A stretch of DNA of 48,238 nt, taken from NCBI GenBank assembly GCA_031288555.1, contig JAITRE010000010.1:1-48238 (forward strand), read 5' to 3'. This stretch comes from Oscillospiraceae bacterium (GTDB lineage: Bacteria; Bacillota; Clostridia; Oscillospirales; Acutalibacteraceae). The position numbers were made by a program, and so were the translations under genes. Below the pieces are notes generated by a model, which was not told where the DNA came from, searched no databases, and worked only from the letters and a program-made list of their open reading frames with translations. Positions 24,365 through 32,830 of this stretch are shown here, in pieces; the first letter of the stretch is position 1; every line of letters starts with the position of its first letter.

Positions 24365-25579
24365 TTAGTTTTTTAAACCTGCTGCTATATTTGCAACAGA
24401 AACATAAACATAAGATATTTTGTACCAAGTATCGCGATCTACAATTCCGGTTTGAGGTAATTTGAATACTTGCTGGAAAATTTTTACTGCATTTTGAGTT
24501 TCTTGGTTAAATTTTCCACTTGCCGTTGGAATTCTCGGAATTAAAGGGAAGTTATTTCTAATTCTATTTAATTGATTCTGTAAAATTTGTACATCTACAC
24601 CGCAGTCTTCTATTTTTAAATTATAACCAGGAAATGATTCTCTTAACTCTTCTTCTGGTGCTGTTGCAAAACTTACAGCACTTGTGTAGTAATGTCTTAT
24701 TATTTCAGAAGCGCTGTAGCCTTTTAATCCTAAATCTTGAGAACCCCATTGACTTAACCAATAAGTTCTTGGTGCAACTTTTACACCATCGCAATACTGT
24801 GATAAAAATGGATAGTCGTTGTTACGAGCGACAAGATATGTGTTTATTACTTGATCTACAACATTTGCAACACGCTCAAAAACTGTACCGGAATATTTGT
24901 ATGCTTGGTCATGCATCGTTGATGAGGTTATATCAAAATTATATCCTTGAGATCTATACCATTCTGTGTACATTCTATTTAAGGTAAATGAATTGATAGC
25001 ATATATATTAGCTTTCAATGTTTCTATTTCCCATGTTGGATAAATTTCGTGGCTTGCAACGTTTTTAATATAATCTCTGTAATTAATGTTACGATTTGCA
25101 GCAGATGTATTTGTTAAAGTACCCTCGTGAACGACAATTTTTTTAGGAATTATTATATCGGTTTGCACTCTTGATTTTGGCAAAGGCAACATAGGATCTT
25201 CAGGAATCTTTGGAGGATATGAACCTACATAATAATCAGGTAGTGTCACGTAGTTTTCATAAATTTCCTTATTATCCGAATCATACATAACAACATCTTG
25301 ATAAGAAGTGTTTTCAGGGAAAATTTTTACTCCTATTACACGCTTGGTTTCAAGACCGAATCTACTTACTGAAATATCGTAAGAACCATATGCGTAGTTA
25401 TTGCTAGGCGTAATAGAAATTTGCTTGTCTGGTGTAGACAAACTAATTTTGTTTGTCATTCCTGAAGAGTCTGTAATTAGTTCTATATTAGTATTTTTCC
25501 CAGTTACTAAAACTTTTGCACCTTCTACAGGATGGCCTATACTTCCGGAACTTACGCTAACTATTAAATTTCCATACAT
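24365..25579 (-). CDS. SpoIID-like protein with C-terminal peptidoglycan-binding domain
   Basis: The 404-residue protein has three parts. Residues 1-100 look like a beta-sandwich of the carboxypeptidase-regulatory type (VEGAKVLVTGKN). Residues 150-305 resemble the SpoIID/LytB family (YIKNVASHEIYPTWEIETLKANIYAINSF in the track of that domain, YCDGVKV, SQWGSQDLGLKGYSA). Residues 320-395 are a peptidoglycan-binding repeat (VQILQNQLNRIRNNF, GKFNQETQNAVKIFQ, GIVDRDTWYKI). SpoIID proteins cleave glycan strands during engulfment, but whether this one is active is not clear. There is no signal peptide, which suggests mother-cell or spore deposition or release by lysis. It is divergent from a LysM gene of the same wall-binding character. 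AAAGGTC lies upstream of the ATG. Confidence 0.8.
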   Translation of the reverse strand: MYGNLIVSVSSGSIGHPVEGAKVLVTGKNTNIELITDSSGMTNKISLSTPDKQISITPSNNYAYGSYDISVSRFGLETKRVIGVKIFPENTSYQDVVMYDSDNKEIYENYVTLPDYYVGSYPPKIPEDPMLPLPKSRVQTDIIIPKKIVVHEGTLTNTSAANRNINYRDYIKNVASHEIYPTWEIETLKANIYAINSFTLNRMYTEWYRSQGYNFDITSSTMHDQAYKYSGTVFERVANVVDQVINTYLVARNNDYPFLSQYCDGVKVAPRTYWLSQWGSQDLGLKGYSASEIIRHYYTSAVSFATAPEEELRESFPGYNLKIEDCGVDVQILQNQLNRIRNNFPLIPRIPTASGKFNQETQNAVKIFQQVFKLPQTGIVDRDTWYKISYVYVSVANIAAGLKN

Positions 25580-26173
25580 AAAATTAAATCTGACCTTTCT
25601 TTGATAAAAATTTTCATAATTTTAAAATAAAACTTTATAAGATTCAAAAAAATAATAGAATTTAATTTTTGTTTAAGTAAAAATAAATTTTAAAAAATCT
25701 ATATTTAATTTTAAATATTAAATTTACTAATTTTATATTGTTTTTCAAAAAATATCTAAGATTATTGTTTTTGATATACAACATATTATGTAGAAAAAAA
25801 TTTTTTGTTATAAAGAAAAGAGTTGAATTTTATATTATTAAGATTAAAGTGATAGATCTTTATTAATTGAAAAAAGCTTATTATTATGTATTTTGATTTA
25901 AATTATCTAAAATACACACTTTATAGTCTTTTTAAATATAATAAAATAAGCTTTAGTTTTAACATATTTTGCTTTAATATAAAAATTTTATTTAAGAAAC
26001 TTATTTCAACGCTTTAAAATCTAAAATGTGTTTTTAATTAAATTTAAAATAATATTAAAAATTAAACAACTTAAAAGCAAACAAAATTTATTTTTTCTTG
26101 TATTTAAAGCAAATCGATAAAAAGCTTGGTAGTTAAAAATTTAAATTTGAAAAAACAATAAGGAGTTGATTTA
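25580..26173. other. Divergent intergenic region with duplicated leader remnant
   Basis: 594 AT-rich bases lie between the SpoIID-like and LysM genes. At 25845-25888 there is a diverged copy of the leader and start region of the gene at 27447. An ATG at 25886 opens a 43-codon AT-rich frame with no Shine-Dalgarno; I do not call it a gene. Confidence 0.55.
25845..25888 (+). repeat. Diverged copy of the 27447 gene leader
   Basis: This segment matches 27407-27449 at about 38 of 43 aligned positions: TAAAGTGATA, ATTAATTGAAA, AGCTTATTAT and ATG are shared. The Shine-Dalgarno AAAGGAG of the other copy reads AAAAAAG here, so it should not support translation. Confidence 0.7.
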
Positions 26174-27208
26174 GTGGACGCTAATGATATGCCACTATTA
26201 AGACAAGGCAGTATTAATGAGAATGTAATTGCTTTACAGGAATATTTGGCATCTTTGGGTTTTTTTAATGGGACAATATCTAATATTTTTTCAAAAAGTA
26301 CAACTGATGCTGTTAAAAATTTTCAGATTCAAAACAATTTAACAGCAGATGGGATAGTAGGACCAAAAACTTGGAATGCTTTAATTGGTTTGTATAATGC
26401 TTCTAACAATATTTATAATAACGCTAGTTCTTTTGACAGTGTTGGCACCCAAAATTATACGATTCACATTGTGCAGCCGGGTGAAACTCTTGAAAGTCTT
26501 GCTGATTACTATGGTACAACTGTTGATGCAATAAAGTTAGCAAGTAGTTTGAGAAGCAACAGTTTGGTTGTTGGACAAAGTGTTGTAATTCCATTTCTTT
26601 CTGCTAGAGAATCATCTTATCAAGAAAATACAGAAACACCTTCGTCTTCGGGCGGGCAAAATATTTTTTACAATGTAATTTCTGGCGATAATCTATGGGC
26701 TCTTTCAAGAAGATACGGTACAACCGTTGATGCTATAAAATCTGCAAGTGGAATAACAAGCGATGCTTTAAGTATAGGGCAGCGTTTAATAATACCTGCT
26801 GGAAGTTCATCAACTACAACTACTATAACACCACAGCCTTCTTCACCAGTTCGTACGATAGAAAACGAATATATTGTTAAATCTGGCGATAACCTATGGG
26901 CTCTCTCAAGAAGATACGGTACAACCGTTGATGCTATAAAATCTGCAAGTGGAATAACAAGCGATGCTTTAAGTATAGGGCAGCGTTTAATAATACCTGC
27001 TGGAAATAGTTCATCTATAATAGGTGTAGTATTACCTTGCGAAAGCAACACCAGCTTTATAAAAGGCAATTATACTGTTAAATCTGGCGATAACCTATGG
27101 GCTCTTTCAAGAAGATACGGTACAACAGTGGAAGCTATAAAATCTGCAAGTGGAATAACAAGCGATGCTTTAAGTATAGGGCAAATTCTTACAATACCTG
27201 GTTTATAA
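26174..27208 (+). CDS. Peptidoglycan-binding and four-LysM protein
   Basis: The 344-residue protein has an N-terminal PG_binding_1 domain (residues 8-72: LRQGSINENVIALQEYLASLG, DGIVGPKTWNAL). Four LysM modules follow (about 95-140, 165-212, 235-282 and 299-344), each ending in IGQ..IIP or a variant. Modules 2-4 are almost identical (SGDNLWALSRRYGTTV). LysM binds N-acetylglucosamine in peptidoglycan or chitin. There is no signal peptide and no catalytic domain. The layout fits a spore-coat or cortex-binding protein of the SafA type, or a wall-binding scaffold; this is inference. The GTG start has AAGGAG seven bases upstream. Confidence 0.85.
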   Translation: MDANDMPLLRQGSINENVIALQEYLASLGFFNGTISNIFSKSTTDAVKNFQIQNNLTADGIVGPKTWNALIGLYNASNNIYNNASSFDSVGTQNYTIHIVQPGETLESLADYYGTTVDAIKLASSLRSNSLVVGQSVVIPFLSARESSYQENTETPSSSGGQNIFYNVISGDNLWALSRRYGTTVDAIKSASGITSDALSIGQRLIIPAGSSSTTTTITPQPSSPVRTIENEYIVKSGDNLWALSRRYGTTVDAIKSASGITSDALSIGQRLIIPAGNSSSIIGVVLPCESNTSFIKGNYTVKSGDNLWALSRRYGTTVEAIKSASGITSDALSIGQILTIPGL

Positions 27209-27240
27209 ATTAAAAAATTTTAGAAAAGACTTTAAAAGTA

Positions 27241-27361
27241 AAAGGCTTGTGTGTTAAATATGTTTTAAATTTATCTAAGACGTAAAATAAATAAGTTAAA
27301 TGTTAAACTTAACGTTTAGTTTAGATAAAGATTTTAAAATAATTAATGCACAAGTTTTTTC
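27241..27361 (+). terminator. Possible long imperfect terminator hairpin
   Basis: AAGGCTTGTGTGTTAA (around 27242-27257) and TTAATGCACAAG (27343-27354) pair imperfectly, with an inner hairpin TAAATGTTAA/TTAACGTTTA near 27297-27318, and TTTTTT follows. The stem is long and interrupted, so this is tentative. Confidence 0.35.
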
Positions 27362-27446
27362 TTTTAAAAATTTACAAAAAAATATAAAAATATTTATAAA
27401 TACTTTTAAAGTGATAAATTTCTATTAATTGAAAGGAGCTTATTAT

Positions 27447-28817
27447 ATGAGTGCCTCTAATATTGTAACTTTTCCAACTTTAAGGGAAGGAAGTGCAGGA
27501 TTAGAAGTTTTAATTTTACAGCAATATTTAAATTTACATGGTTTATTTCCTTCTGTGTTGACAAAAAGTTTTGGGGAGACTACCACTGAAGCTGTTAAAA
27601 AATTTCAACAAGATCAAGGATTGATTGCAGATGGAATCGTAGGCAAAAATACTTGGGAAGCATTAGAAACTACAACAGACGTTTCTGGAGGATTTCCTCC
27701 AGCACCACTTTCAAGATTAAAACCAATTTTAAAACAAGGCAGCACTGGTGTTTACGTTGAAGAACTGCAGAAGCAGTTAAAAGAACTTGATTACTATGAT
27801 GGCAATGTAACTGGTAAATTTGATCAAGCTACTGGTAACGCTGTTACTGATTTTCAAATTTCAAATAAATTGGTTCCAAATGGAATTGTTGGTGATGACA
27901 CTTGGAATGCGCTTTATTATTTATATTCTCCATTGTCAAATTGTTCTGACGTCGGTGGTGGCGACAATGGTGGCAATGAAGGAGATTATATAATCTATTA
28001 TGTACAATCAGGTGATAATTTATGGGCGATAGCTAGAAGATTCAATACAACTGTTGATGCCATAAAAGCTCTTAACAATTTAACAAGTGACAATTTAGAT
28101 ATAGGTCAAGTTCTTAAAATACCAACAAGTGGTGGCGGTACAACACCAACGCCTCCTGACACCTCTTACACAACTTATGTTGTACAATCAGGTGATAATT
28201 TATGGGCGATAGCTAGAAGATTTAATACAACTGTTGATGCCATAAAAGCTCTTAACAATTTAACAAGTAACAATTTAGATATAGGTCAAGTTCTTAAGAT
28301 ACCAAATTCATCATACAGCGATAATTATCAGCTTTATAGTGTGTATATAGTTGAGCCTAACGATACTTTGTGCGACATTTCTAGAAAATACTCTATAACT
28401 GCTGATAAGATAAGAGCTCTTAATAGTTTGACAAATGACAGTTTGAGTATTGGGCAAATTCTTAGATTACCAAATCCAAAAAACAAAAGTATACCAAAAT
28501 CTTACACAGTAAAACCTAACGACACTTTAAACGGTGTTTCAAAAAAATATGGAATAACAATTGAAGCTTTAAAAGCTTTTAATAATTTGAAGGATGATAT
28601 TATTAATATTGGGCAGATATTAATATTTCCAGACTCAAGCAATACTTTGATAAAGAGTGATTCGAATTCTTCTAAAGTTTATACGGTAAAGTCGGGCGAC
28701 AGTTTGTGGCTGATAGCCAAACGCTACAACACAACGGTTGACGAGCTTAAGAGAATAAATAATTTAAAAAAAGATCTTATTATAATAGGTCAAGAGTTAA
28801 TAGTGCCTTTGGATTAA
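27447..28817 (+). CDS. Protein with two peptidoglycan-binding and five LysM domains
   Basis: The 456-residue protein has two PG_binding_1 domains (about residues 10-72 and 88-150, both with DGIVGKNTW or NGIVGDDTW type endings). Five LysM modules follow, at about 170-217, 231-278, 288-335, 341-385 and 398-446. The first two LysM modules are nearly identical at DNA level; the other three are diverged. There is no signal peptide and no enzyme domain. It is a paralogue of the protein at 26174 and probably works at the same place: peptidoglycan of the wall or spore cortex. A TTG six codons upstream is in frame, but the ATG at 27447 has AAAGGAG eight bases before it. A large hairpin follows at 28862-28925. 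Confidence 0.87.
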   Translation: MSASNIVTFPTLREGSAGLEVLILQQYLNLHGLFPSVLTKSFGETTTEAVKKFQQDQGLIADGIVGKNTWEALETTTDVSGGFPPAPLSRLKPILKQGSTGVYVEELQKQLKELDYYDGNVTGKFDQATGNAVTDFQISNKLVPNGIVGDDTWNALYYLYSPLSNCSDVGGGDNGGNEGDYIIYYVQSGDNLWAIARRFNTTVDAIKALNNLTSDNLDIGQVLKIPTSGGGTTPTPPDTSYTTYVVQSGDNLWAIARRFNTTVDAIKALNNLTSNNLDIGQVLKIPNSSYSDNYQLYSVYIVEPNDTLCDISRKYSITADKIRALNSLTNDSLSIGQILRLPNPKNKSIPKSYTVKPNDTLNGVSKKYGITIEALKAFNNLKDDIINIGQILIFPDSSNTLIKSDSNSSKVYTVKSGDSLWLIAKRYNTTVDELKRINNLKKDLIIIGQELIVPLD

Positions 28818-28861
28818 TTTTTGTTTTAATTTTTTAAAAAGTTTGTAAATTTTTAAATTTT

Positions 28862-28930
28862 ACAGCTAATTTGCTTTGAAAGTGTAGGGCTTAGTTTTAA
28901 AGCTACTTTTAAAGTGGTTAGCTGTATTAA
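28862..28930 (+). terminator. Terminator-like hairpin after LysM gene
   Basis: ACAGCTAA (28862-28869) pairs with TTAGCTGT (28918-28925). The interior can also pair (CTTTGAAAG.. with CTACTTTTAAAG). An A/T stretch follows. Confidence 0.5.
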
Positions 28931-29086
28931 AAAATTAAGCTTTAAAATTATTCTAAGGTATATGAATTTGCTAATTTTCTATCTATGTTTTAAAATTTTT
29001 AATGTGTTTAATTTTTTAGAGTAAAAAGTTTAAATTGATTAGGCAGTTTAATTAAAAGCTTGACAATAGTTTAGGAGTTGAAATTT

Positions 29087-29284
29087 TTGAAAAAATTTAC
29101 ATTTGAAAATTCGATAAAAAGATTAGAAGAGATTTCTTCGTTGCTTCAAAAAGGAGATACTGATTTAGAAGAATCTTTAAAATTATATGAAGAGGGAACG
29201 AAGCTTGCAGCAAAGTGTTACAATATTCTTAAAAAGGCAGAACAAAAAGTGAAAACGGTAGAACTTATAGATGAAAAGGATTAA
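29087..29284 (+). CDS. xseB: Exodeoxyribonuclease VII small subunit
   Basis: XseB is the small subunit of exonuclease VII, which degrades single-stranded DNA together with XseA. The 65-residue protein has the family pattern FENSIKRLEEISSLLQKGD, LEESLKLYEEGTKLAAKC and AEQKV. Two in-frame TTG starts exist; the one at 29087 lies nine bases after TAGGAG, while 29078 touches the Shine-Dalgarno, so I chose 29087. The usual upstream partner xseA is not present here: the 270 bases before it are non-coding. The ispA gene follows 64 bp downstream, as in many bacteria. Confidence 0.9.
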   Translation: MKKFTFENSIKRLEEISSLLQKGDTDLEESLKLYEEGTKLAAKCYNILKKAEQKVKTVELIDEKD

Positions 29285-29348
29285 ATAACTGATTTTGCCA
29301 CGTTTGGGTCGTTTGAAAATTTATTGGTAGACATTGAAAGGGAGAATA

Positions 29349-30224
29349 ATGTTTAAAAATGAAGTAGAAAAGATAAATGATTATATTGAAAAAATTTTTT
29401 TAACATTAAAGGATTGTGAAAAAAAATTATTAATGGCTATGCGGCATAGCGTTTTAATTGGCGGTAAAAGAATAAGACCAATTTTGTTGATAAAGTTTTG
29501 CAAGGCTTGTGGTGGAAAAGAAAAGTTAGCGATGCCATTTGCTTGTGCGTTGGAAATGATTCATACATATTCGTTAATACATGATGATTTACCTTGTATG
29601 GATGATTCTGATTTGCGAAGAGGCAAACCTTCTACTCATGTTGTTTTTGGAGAAGCCACGGCACTTTTAGCTGGTGATGGACTTTTAACTTTAGCTTTTG
29701 AAATTGTTTCTTCTGCTTTCACAACTTTTGATAAAGATAGTAAAAAGGTTTTAAAGTCGCTTGAAATTCTTTCAAAATCTGCTGGACCAAATGGGATGGT
29801 ATCTGGGCAATCTATGGATTTGAAATATGAAAACAAGATTATTGATGAAAAAAAACTTCAAAAAATTCATGAAATGAAAACTGCTAAACTTATAGTAGCG
29901 GCAGCTCATATAGGATGCGTTGTTGGAGGTGGCGGTGAGTCTCAAATTTTATCAGCTAAAAAATATGCAAAAAATATTGGCCTTGCATTTCAAATAACGG
30001 ATGACGTTTTAGATTGTGAGTCTACGAGTGCGAGTCTTGGAAAACCTACACAAACAGATAAAAAAATGGGTAAGTCAACTTTTCCAAAATTGATTGGCAT
30101 TAATGAATGCAAGCGGTTGGTTAAAAAATTAACGCAAGATGCTATTTTATCTCTTAAAAATTTTAAAGGCGATACTAGTGGTTTAAAATTTTTTGCTGAA
30201 TTTCTTTCAAAAAGAGATCGATGA
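29349..30224 (+). CDS. ispA: Farnesyl/geranyl diphosphate synthase
   Basis: This trans-prenyltransferase condenses isopentenyl diphosphate with allylic diphosphates, feeding undecaprenyl and quinone synthesis. The 291-residue protein has GGKRIRPILL near residue 35, the first Asp-rich motif in HDDLPCMDDSDLRRGKPS, GDGLLTLAFE, GQSMDL and the second Asp-rich motif ITDDVLD. It lacks any extension. The ATG at 29349 follows AAAGGGAG closely; a TTG five codons upstream lies inside the Shine-Dalgarno and is unlikely. With dxr in this window, it points to the MEP route of isoprenoid synthesis. The chain-length specificity is assigned by family resemblance. Confidence 0.93.
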   Translation: MFKNEVEKINDYIEKIFLTLKDCEKKLLMAMRHSVLIGGKRIRPILLIKFCKACGGKEKLAMPFACALEMIHTYSLIHDDLPCMDDSDLRRGKPSTHVVFGEATALLAGDGLLTLAFEIVSSAFTTFDKDSKKVLKSLEILSKSAGPNGMVSGQSMDLKYENKIIDEKKLQKIHEMKTAKLIVAAAHIGCVVGGGGESQILSAKKYAKNIGLAFQITDDVLDCESTSASLGKPTQTDKKMGKSTFPKLIGINECKRLVKKLTQDAILSLKNFKGDTSGLKFFAEFLSKRDR

Positions 30225-30361
30225 AATTTGCAGCTTGCAATTAAATGTAAAAATTTGCATAACTATTTAAGTTTAATAAATTTTTAAATTGAGTAGTAAT
30301 TTGAATTTTTAGTTTTGAAAAGTTAATTATTTGTTTTGTGAATGATTTAAGGAGATTTTAA

Positions 30362-31480
30362 ATGAGAGTGGTTATATCTGGTGGTGGCACAGCAGGACAT
30401 ATTAATCCGGCGTTAGCGATAGGGAAGTGTATAAAGCAATATGAAGAGGATTCTGAAATTTTGTACATTGGCGCAAAGGGCAGAATGGAAGAAGAATTAG
30501 TTCCTAAAGCAGGATTTAATTTTGAAAGTATAGAAATTTCAGGGTTTCAAAGAAGTTTTAGCAGAAAAGCGATGAAAAATAATTTGATCACTTTGAAAAG
30601 AATAGTGACAGCCTATATGGAATCGAAAAAAATTTTAAAAAGCTTTAATCCAGACATTTGTATTGGAACGGGTGGATATGTAAGTGGACCTGTACTTAAA
30701 TGTGCTTCTAAAATGGGAATAAAAATAGTGTTGCACGAGCAGAATGCTTATCCAGGTATAACGACGAAAATACTTTCAAAAAAAGCGTCTTGCATAATGT
30801 TGGCGACGAAAAAAGCTAAAAAATACTTTAAAGGAAATTTTAAAATTGAAGTAACAGGGAATCCGATTAGAAAAGAAATTACTACTATTAAAAAAGAAAA
30901 TGCTCGAAAAAAACTTAATTTTGATTCAAGGCCCGTAATATTATCGTTTGGTGGAAGTTTAGGGGCAAATAAAATTAATTTTGTTATTGCTGAATTTATT
31001 GAAAATATAGTAGAAAAAGGTTGTAAATATTTTTTAATACATTCGTATGGGAATGATAATAATTTTTTAAATATTTTAAAAAGTAAAGGAATTCGCCTAA
31101 AAGATCACAAAAATTTTATAGTTAAAAGCTATTTGGAAAACATGCCACTTTATCTTTCTGCTGCTGATCTTGTAATTTCAAGAGCTGGAGCAATAACTCT
31201 AAGTGAAATACAAGCTGCCTCAAAGGCATCTATTTTAATTCCTTCTCCTAATGTAGCCGAAAATCATCAATATCGCAATGCTATAGAATTGGTGAAGAAA
31301 AATGCGGCAAAATTAATAGAAGAAAAAAATTTAACAAAAGAATTATTGATTAAAACTGTAGACGATATAATATCTAATAAAGAAACTTTAAATATTTTGT
31401 CTAAAAATGCAGGAAAAATGGCGATATTAAATGCAGATAAAAAAATTTATAACATAATTAAAAATATAGTCAGAAAATAA
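30362..31480 (+). CDS. murG: UDP-GlcNAc:lipid I transferase MurG
   Basis: MurG is the membrane-associated glycosyltransferase that converts lipid I to lipid II in peptidoglycan synthesis. The 372-residue protein begins MRVVISGGGTAGHINPALAI, with the glycine-rich donor loop. It has DICIGTGGYVSGPVL, LHEQNAYPGITTK, VTGNPIR, SFGGSLGA, and the donor-site block SRAGAITLSEIQAASKASILIPSP followed by ENHQYRNA. Length is normal. AAGGAG precedes the ATG. It is not in a division-wall cluster here; its neighbours are ispA and, beyond it, the 5S rRNA on the other strand. Confidence 0.96.
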   Translation: MRVVISGGGTAGHINPALAIGKCIKQYEEDSEILYIGAKGRMEEELVPKAGFNFESIEISGFQRSFSRKAMKNNLITLKRIVTAYMESKKILKSFNPDICIGTGGYVSGPVLKCASKMGIKIVLHEQNAYPGITTKILSKKASCIMLATKKAKKYFKGNFKIEVTGNPIRKEITTIKKENARKKLNFDSRPVILSFGGSLGANKINFVIAEFIENIVEKGCKYFLIHSYGNDNNFLNILKSKGIRLKDHKNFIVKSYLENMPLYLSAADLVISRAGAITLSEIQAASKASILIPSPNVAENHQYRNAIELVKKNAAKLIEEKNLTKELLIKTVDDIISNKETLNILSKNAGKMAILNADKKIYNIIKNIVRK

Positions 31481-31670
31481 AAATCTGTTTTTAAAATTTA
31501 CGAATTTATCAAAAGTTAAATTTAAATTGTTTTTAAAAATATTTTTAAGATCATTAAAGCATTTTGTTAAAAACTAGTTTAAGTTTTTATAAAACTTTTA
31601 TATTTTTTTGAAGGTAAATTTTTAGAAATTCTATTGAGCGATTATTAATTTTTAAAAGTATCGACGACTT

Positions 31671-31701
31671 TAAAAAATCAACTACTTAAAAAGCAGTTGA
31701 T
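31671..31701 (-). terminator. Terminator of the 5S rRNA
   Basis: ATCAACT (31677-31683) and AGTTGAT (31695-31701) form a stem. On the minus strand the hairpin is directly followed by TTTTTT (31671-31676). It sits 7 bases beyond the 3' end of the 5S gene. Confidence 0.75.
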
Positions 31702-31708
31702 ATTAATA

Positions 31709-31824
31709 AGTGTTAGCATTTTTTTATTTTCCCGGGCCGTTGCCAGCCAAGTATTTTCAACACTATCGGGCTTAACTTTCGTATTCGGTATGGGAACGAG
31801 TGTACCCCCGACGTCATTAACACT
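31709..31824 (-). rRNA. rrf: 5S ribosomal RNA
   Basis: Read on the minus strand, the sequence has the 5S landmarks: CGTTCCCATACCGAATACG, then AAAGTTAAGCCCGATAG, and in the 3' half AATACTTGGCTGGCAACGG and CCCGGGAAAATA. Helix I is closed by the 5' end AGTGTTA... with the 3' end ...TAACACT, which sets the length at about 116 nt. The 3' half (TACTTGG, GGCCCGGGAAAAT) resembles clostridial 5S. No 16S or 23S sequence is nearby: murG lies on one side and a YycJ-like gene on the other. A promoter-like sequence and a terminator flank it tightly, so it looks like an independent transcription unit. Confidence 0.93.
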
Positions 31825-31834
31825 AACATTAATT

Positions 31835-31863
31835 ATGTTAACACATAATTTTTAAAAATGCAA
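31835..31863 (-). promoter_or_regulatory. Candidate promoter of the lone 5S rRNA
   Basis: On the minus strand, TTGCAT (31863-31858) and TAACAT (31840-31835) are 17 bases apart. The -10 ends 10 bases before the first base of the 5S, so transcription would start almost at the mature 5' end. Confidence 0.5.
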
Positions 31864-31932
31864 ACATTTTTTTAAAATATTTTTGTCTTAAACTACAAAT
31901 TTTTATTAAATATTTTTTTACATACAAAAAAA

Positions 31933-32730
31933 TTAAATAAGAATGTGTTTTCCTGTTGTATTTATTTCATCAGCCACCATTATTTTGTAATCTATGCCTT
32001 CTTTTATGTTGTATTTAGAAAGGTTTAAAACCGCTGTTTGATATGCTAGTTCTGAGTTGTTATTTTGTTTACTCAAATGACTTAAAACTATTCTACTAAG
32101 ACCACATTCAATAAGATAAGGCAATTCTTTGGCGCACGCTTCATTTGATAAATGACCAAGAGTTGAAAGTATACGTTTTTTAAGGTAACTTGGGTAAATT
32201 CCATATTTCAACATTTTTACATCATGATTGGATTCTATAAAAATTACATCGCATCCTTTTACAGCTTGTCTTATTTCATCGGAAACAAAACCTGTATCTG
32301 TGGCAAAAGCTATTTTTCTTTCATCTTTTGTTTCAACAACATACCCAAAACCTTCAGCACAGTCGTGAGATATAGAAAAAGGTTTAATAAATAAATCTTC
32401 ATTTACACTTATGCCTCTGCTCGGAACAATGTAATAAGCAAATTTATTATTTAAAATACATTTTTTTGAAAGCGATAAAATTGTTCCTTCTGAAGAATAA
32501 ATTGGTATTTTGTATCTTGAAGCAAAAGCTTTAAGACCTTTTATGTGGTCTAAATGTTCGTGTGTTATAAATATTGAATTTAGTTTAGAAGGGTTGAGAT
32601 TTTTTTCAAACATACTAATTTCAATTTGTTTTGCACTGCAGCCCGCATCGATTAATATAGAAGTATTTCTGCATCTAATATATGTAGCGTTTCCTTTGCT
32701 TCCGTTGAATAATGGAAAAATTATCGACAA
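31933..32730 (-). CDS. YycJ/WalJ-like metallo-beta-lactamase fold hydrolase
   Basis: The 265-residue protein is a one-domain metallo-hydrolase. It has the N-terminal FNGSKGNATYI and ILIDAGCSAKQI blocks, the metal motif THEHLDHIKGL near residue 56, FSISHDCAEGFGYVV, ATDTGFVSDEI and IESNHD. This pattern matches YycJ (WalJ), a 5'-3' exonuclease-like protein found beside the WalRK two-component genes in many Firmicutes. Here those genes are not adjacent; murA lies upstream. Its cellular role is known only partly. The start is TTG at 32730 after GTGGTGG. Confidence 0.87.
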   Translation of the reverse strand: MSIIFPLFNGSKGNATYIRCRNTSILIDAGCSAKQIEISMFEKNLNPSKLNSIFITHEHLDHIKGLKAFASRYKIPIYSSEGTILSLSKKCILNNKFAYYIVPSRGISVNEDLFIKPFSISHDCAEGFGYVVETKDERKIAFATDTGFVSDEIRQAVKGCDVIFIESNHDVKMLKYGIYPSYLKKRILSTLGHLSNEACAKELPYLIECGLSRIVLSHLSKQNNNSELAYQTAVLNLSKYNIKEGIDYKIMVADEINTTGKHILI

Positions 32731-32830
32731 AAAACCACCACTTTTAAATTCTTTGCAATGAAACTAATTAGACTTTGAAACGTGTTGACGAAAAACATTG
32801 CTGATTTTTAATTTTATAGACAAAAATTTT

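Noticed and set aside
25886..26017. 43-codon frame after the duplicated leader
   Set aside because: The Shine-Dalgarno is mutated to A residues, and the product is a Phe/Lys/Asn/Ile-rich sequence typical of translated AT-rich non-coding DNA.
31481..31932. A 16S or 23S fragment next to the 5S gene
   Set aside because: The flanks are AT-rich and contain none of the conserved rRNA words; the coding genes begin within about 110-230 bases on each side.
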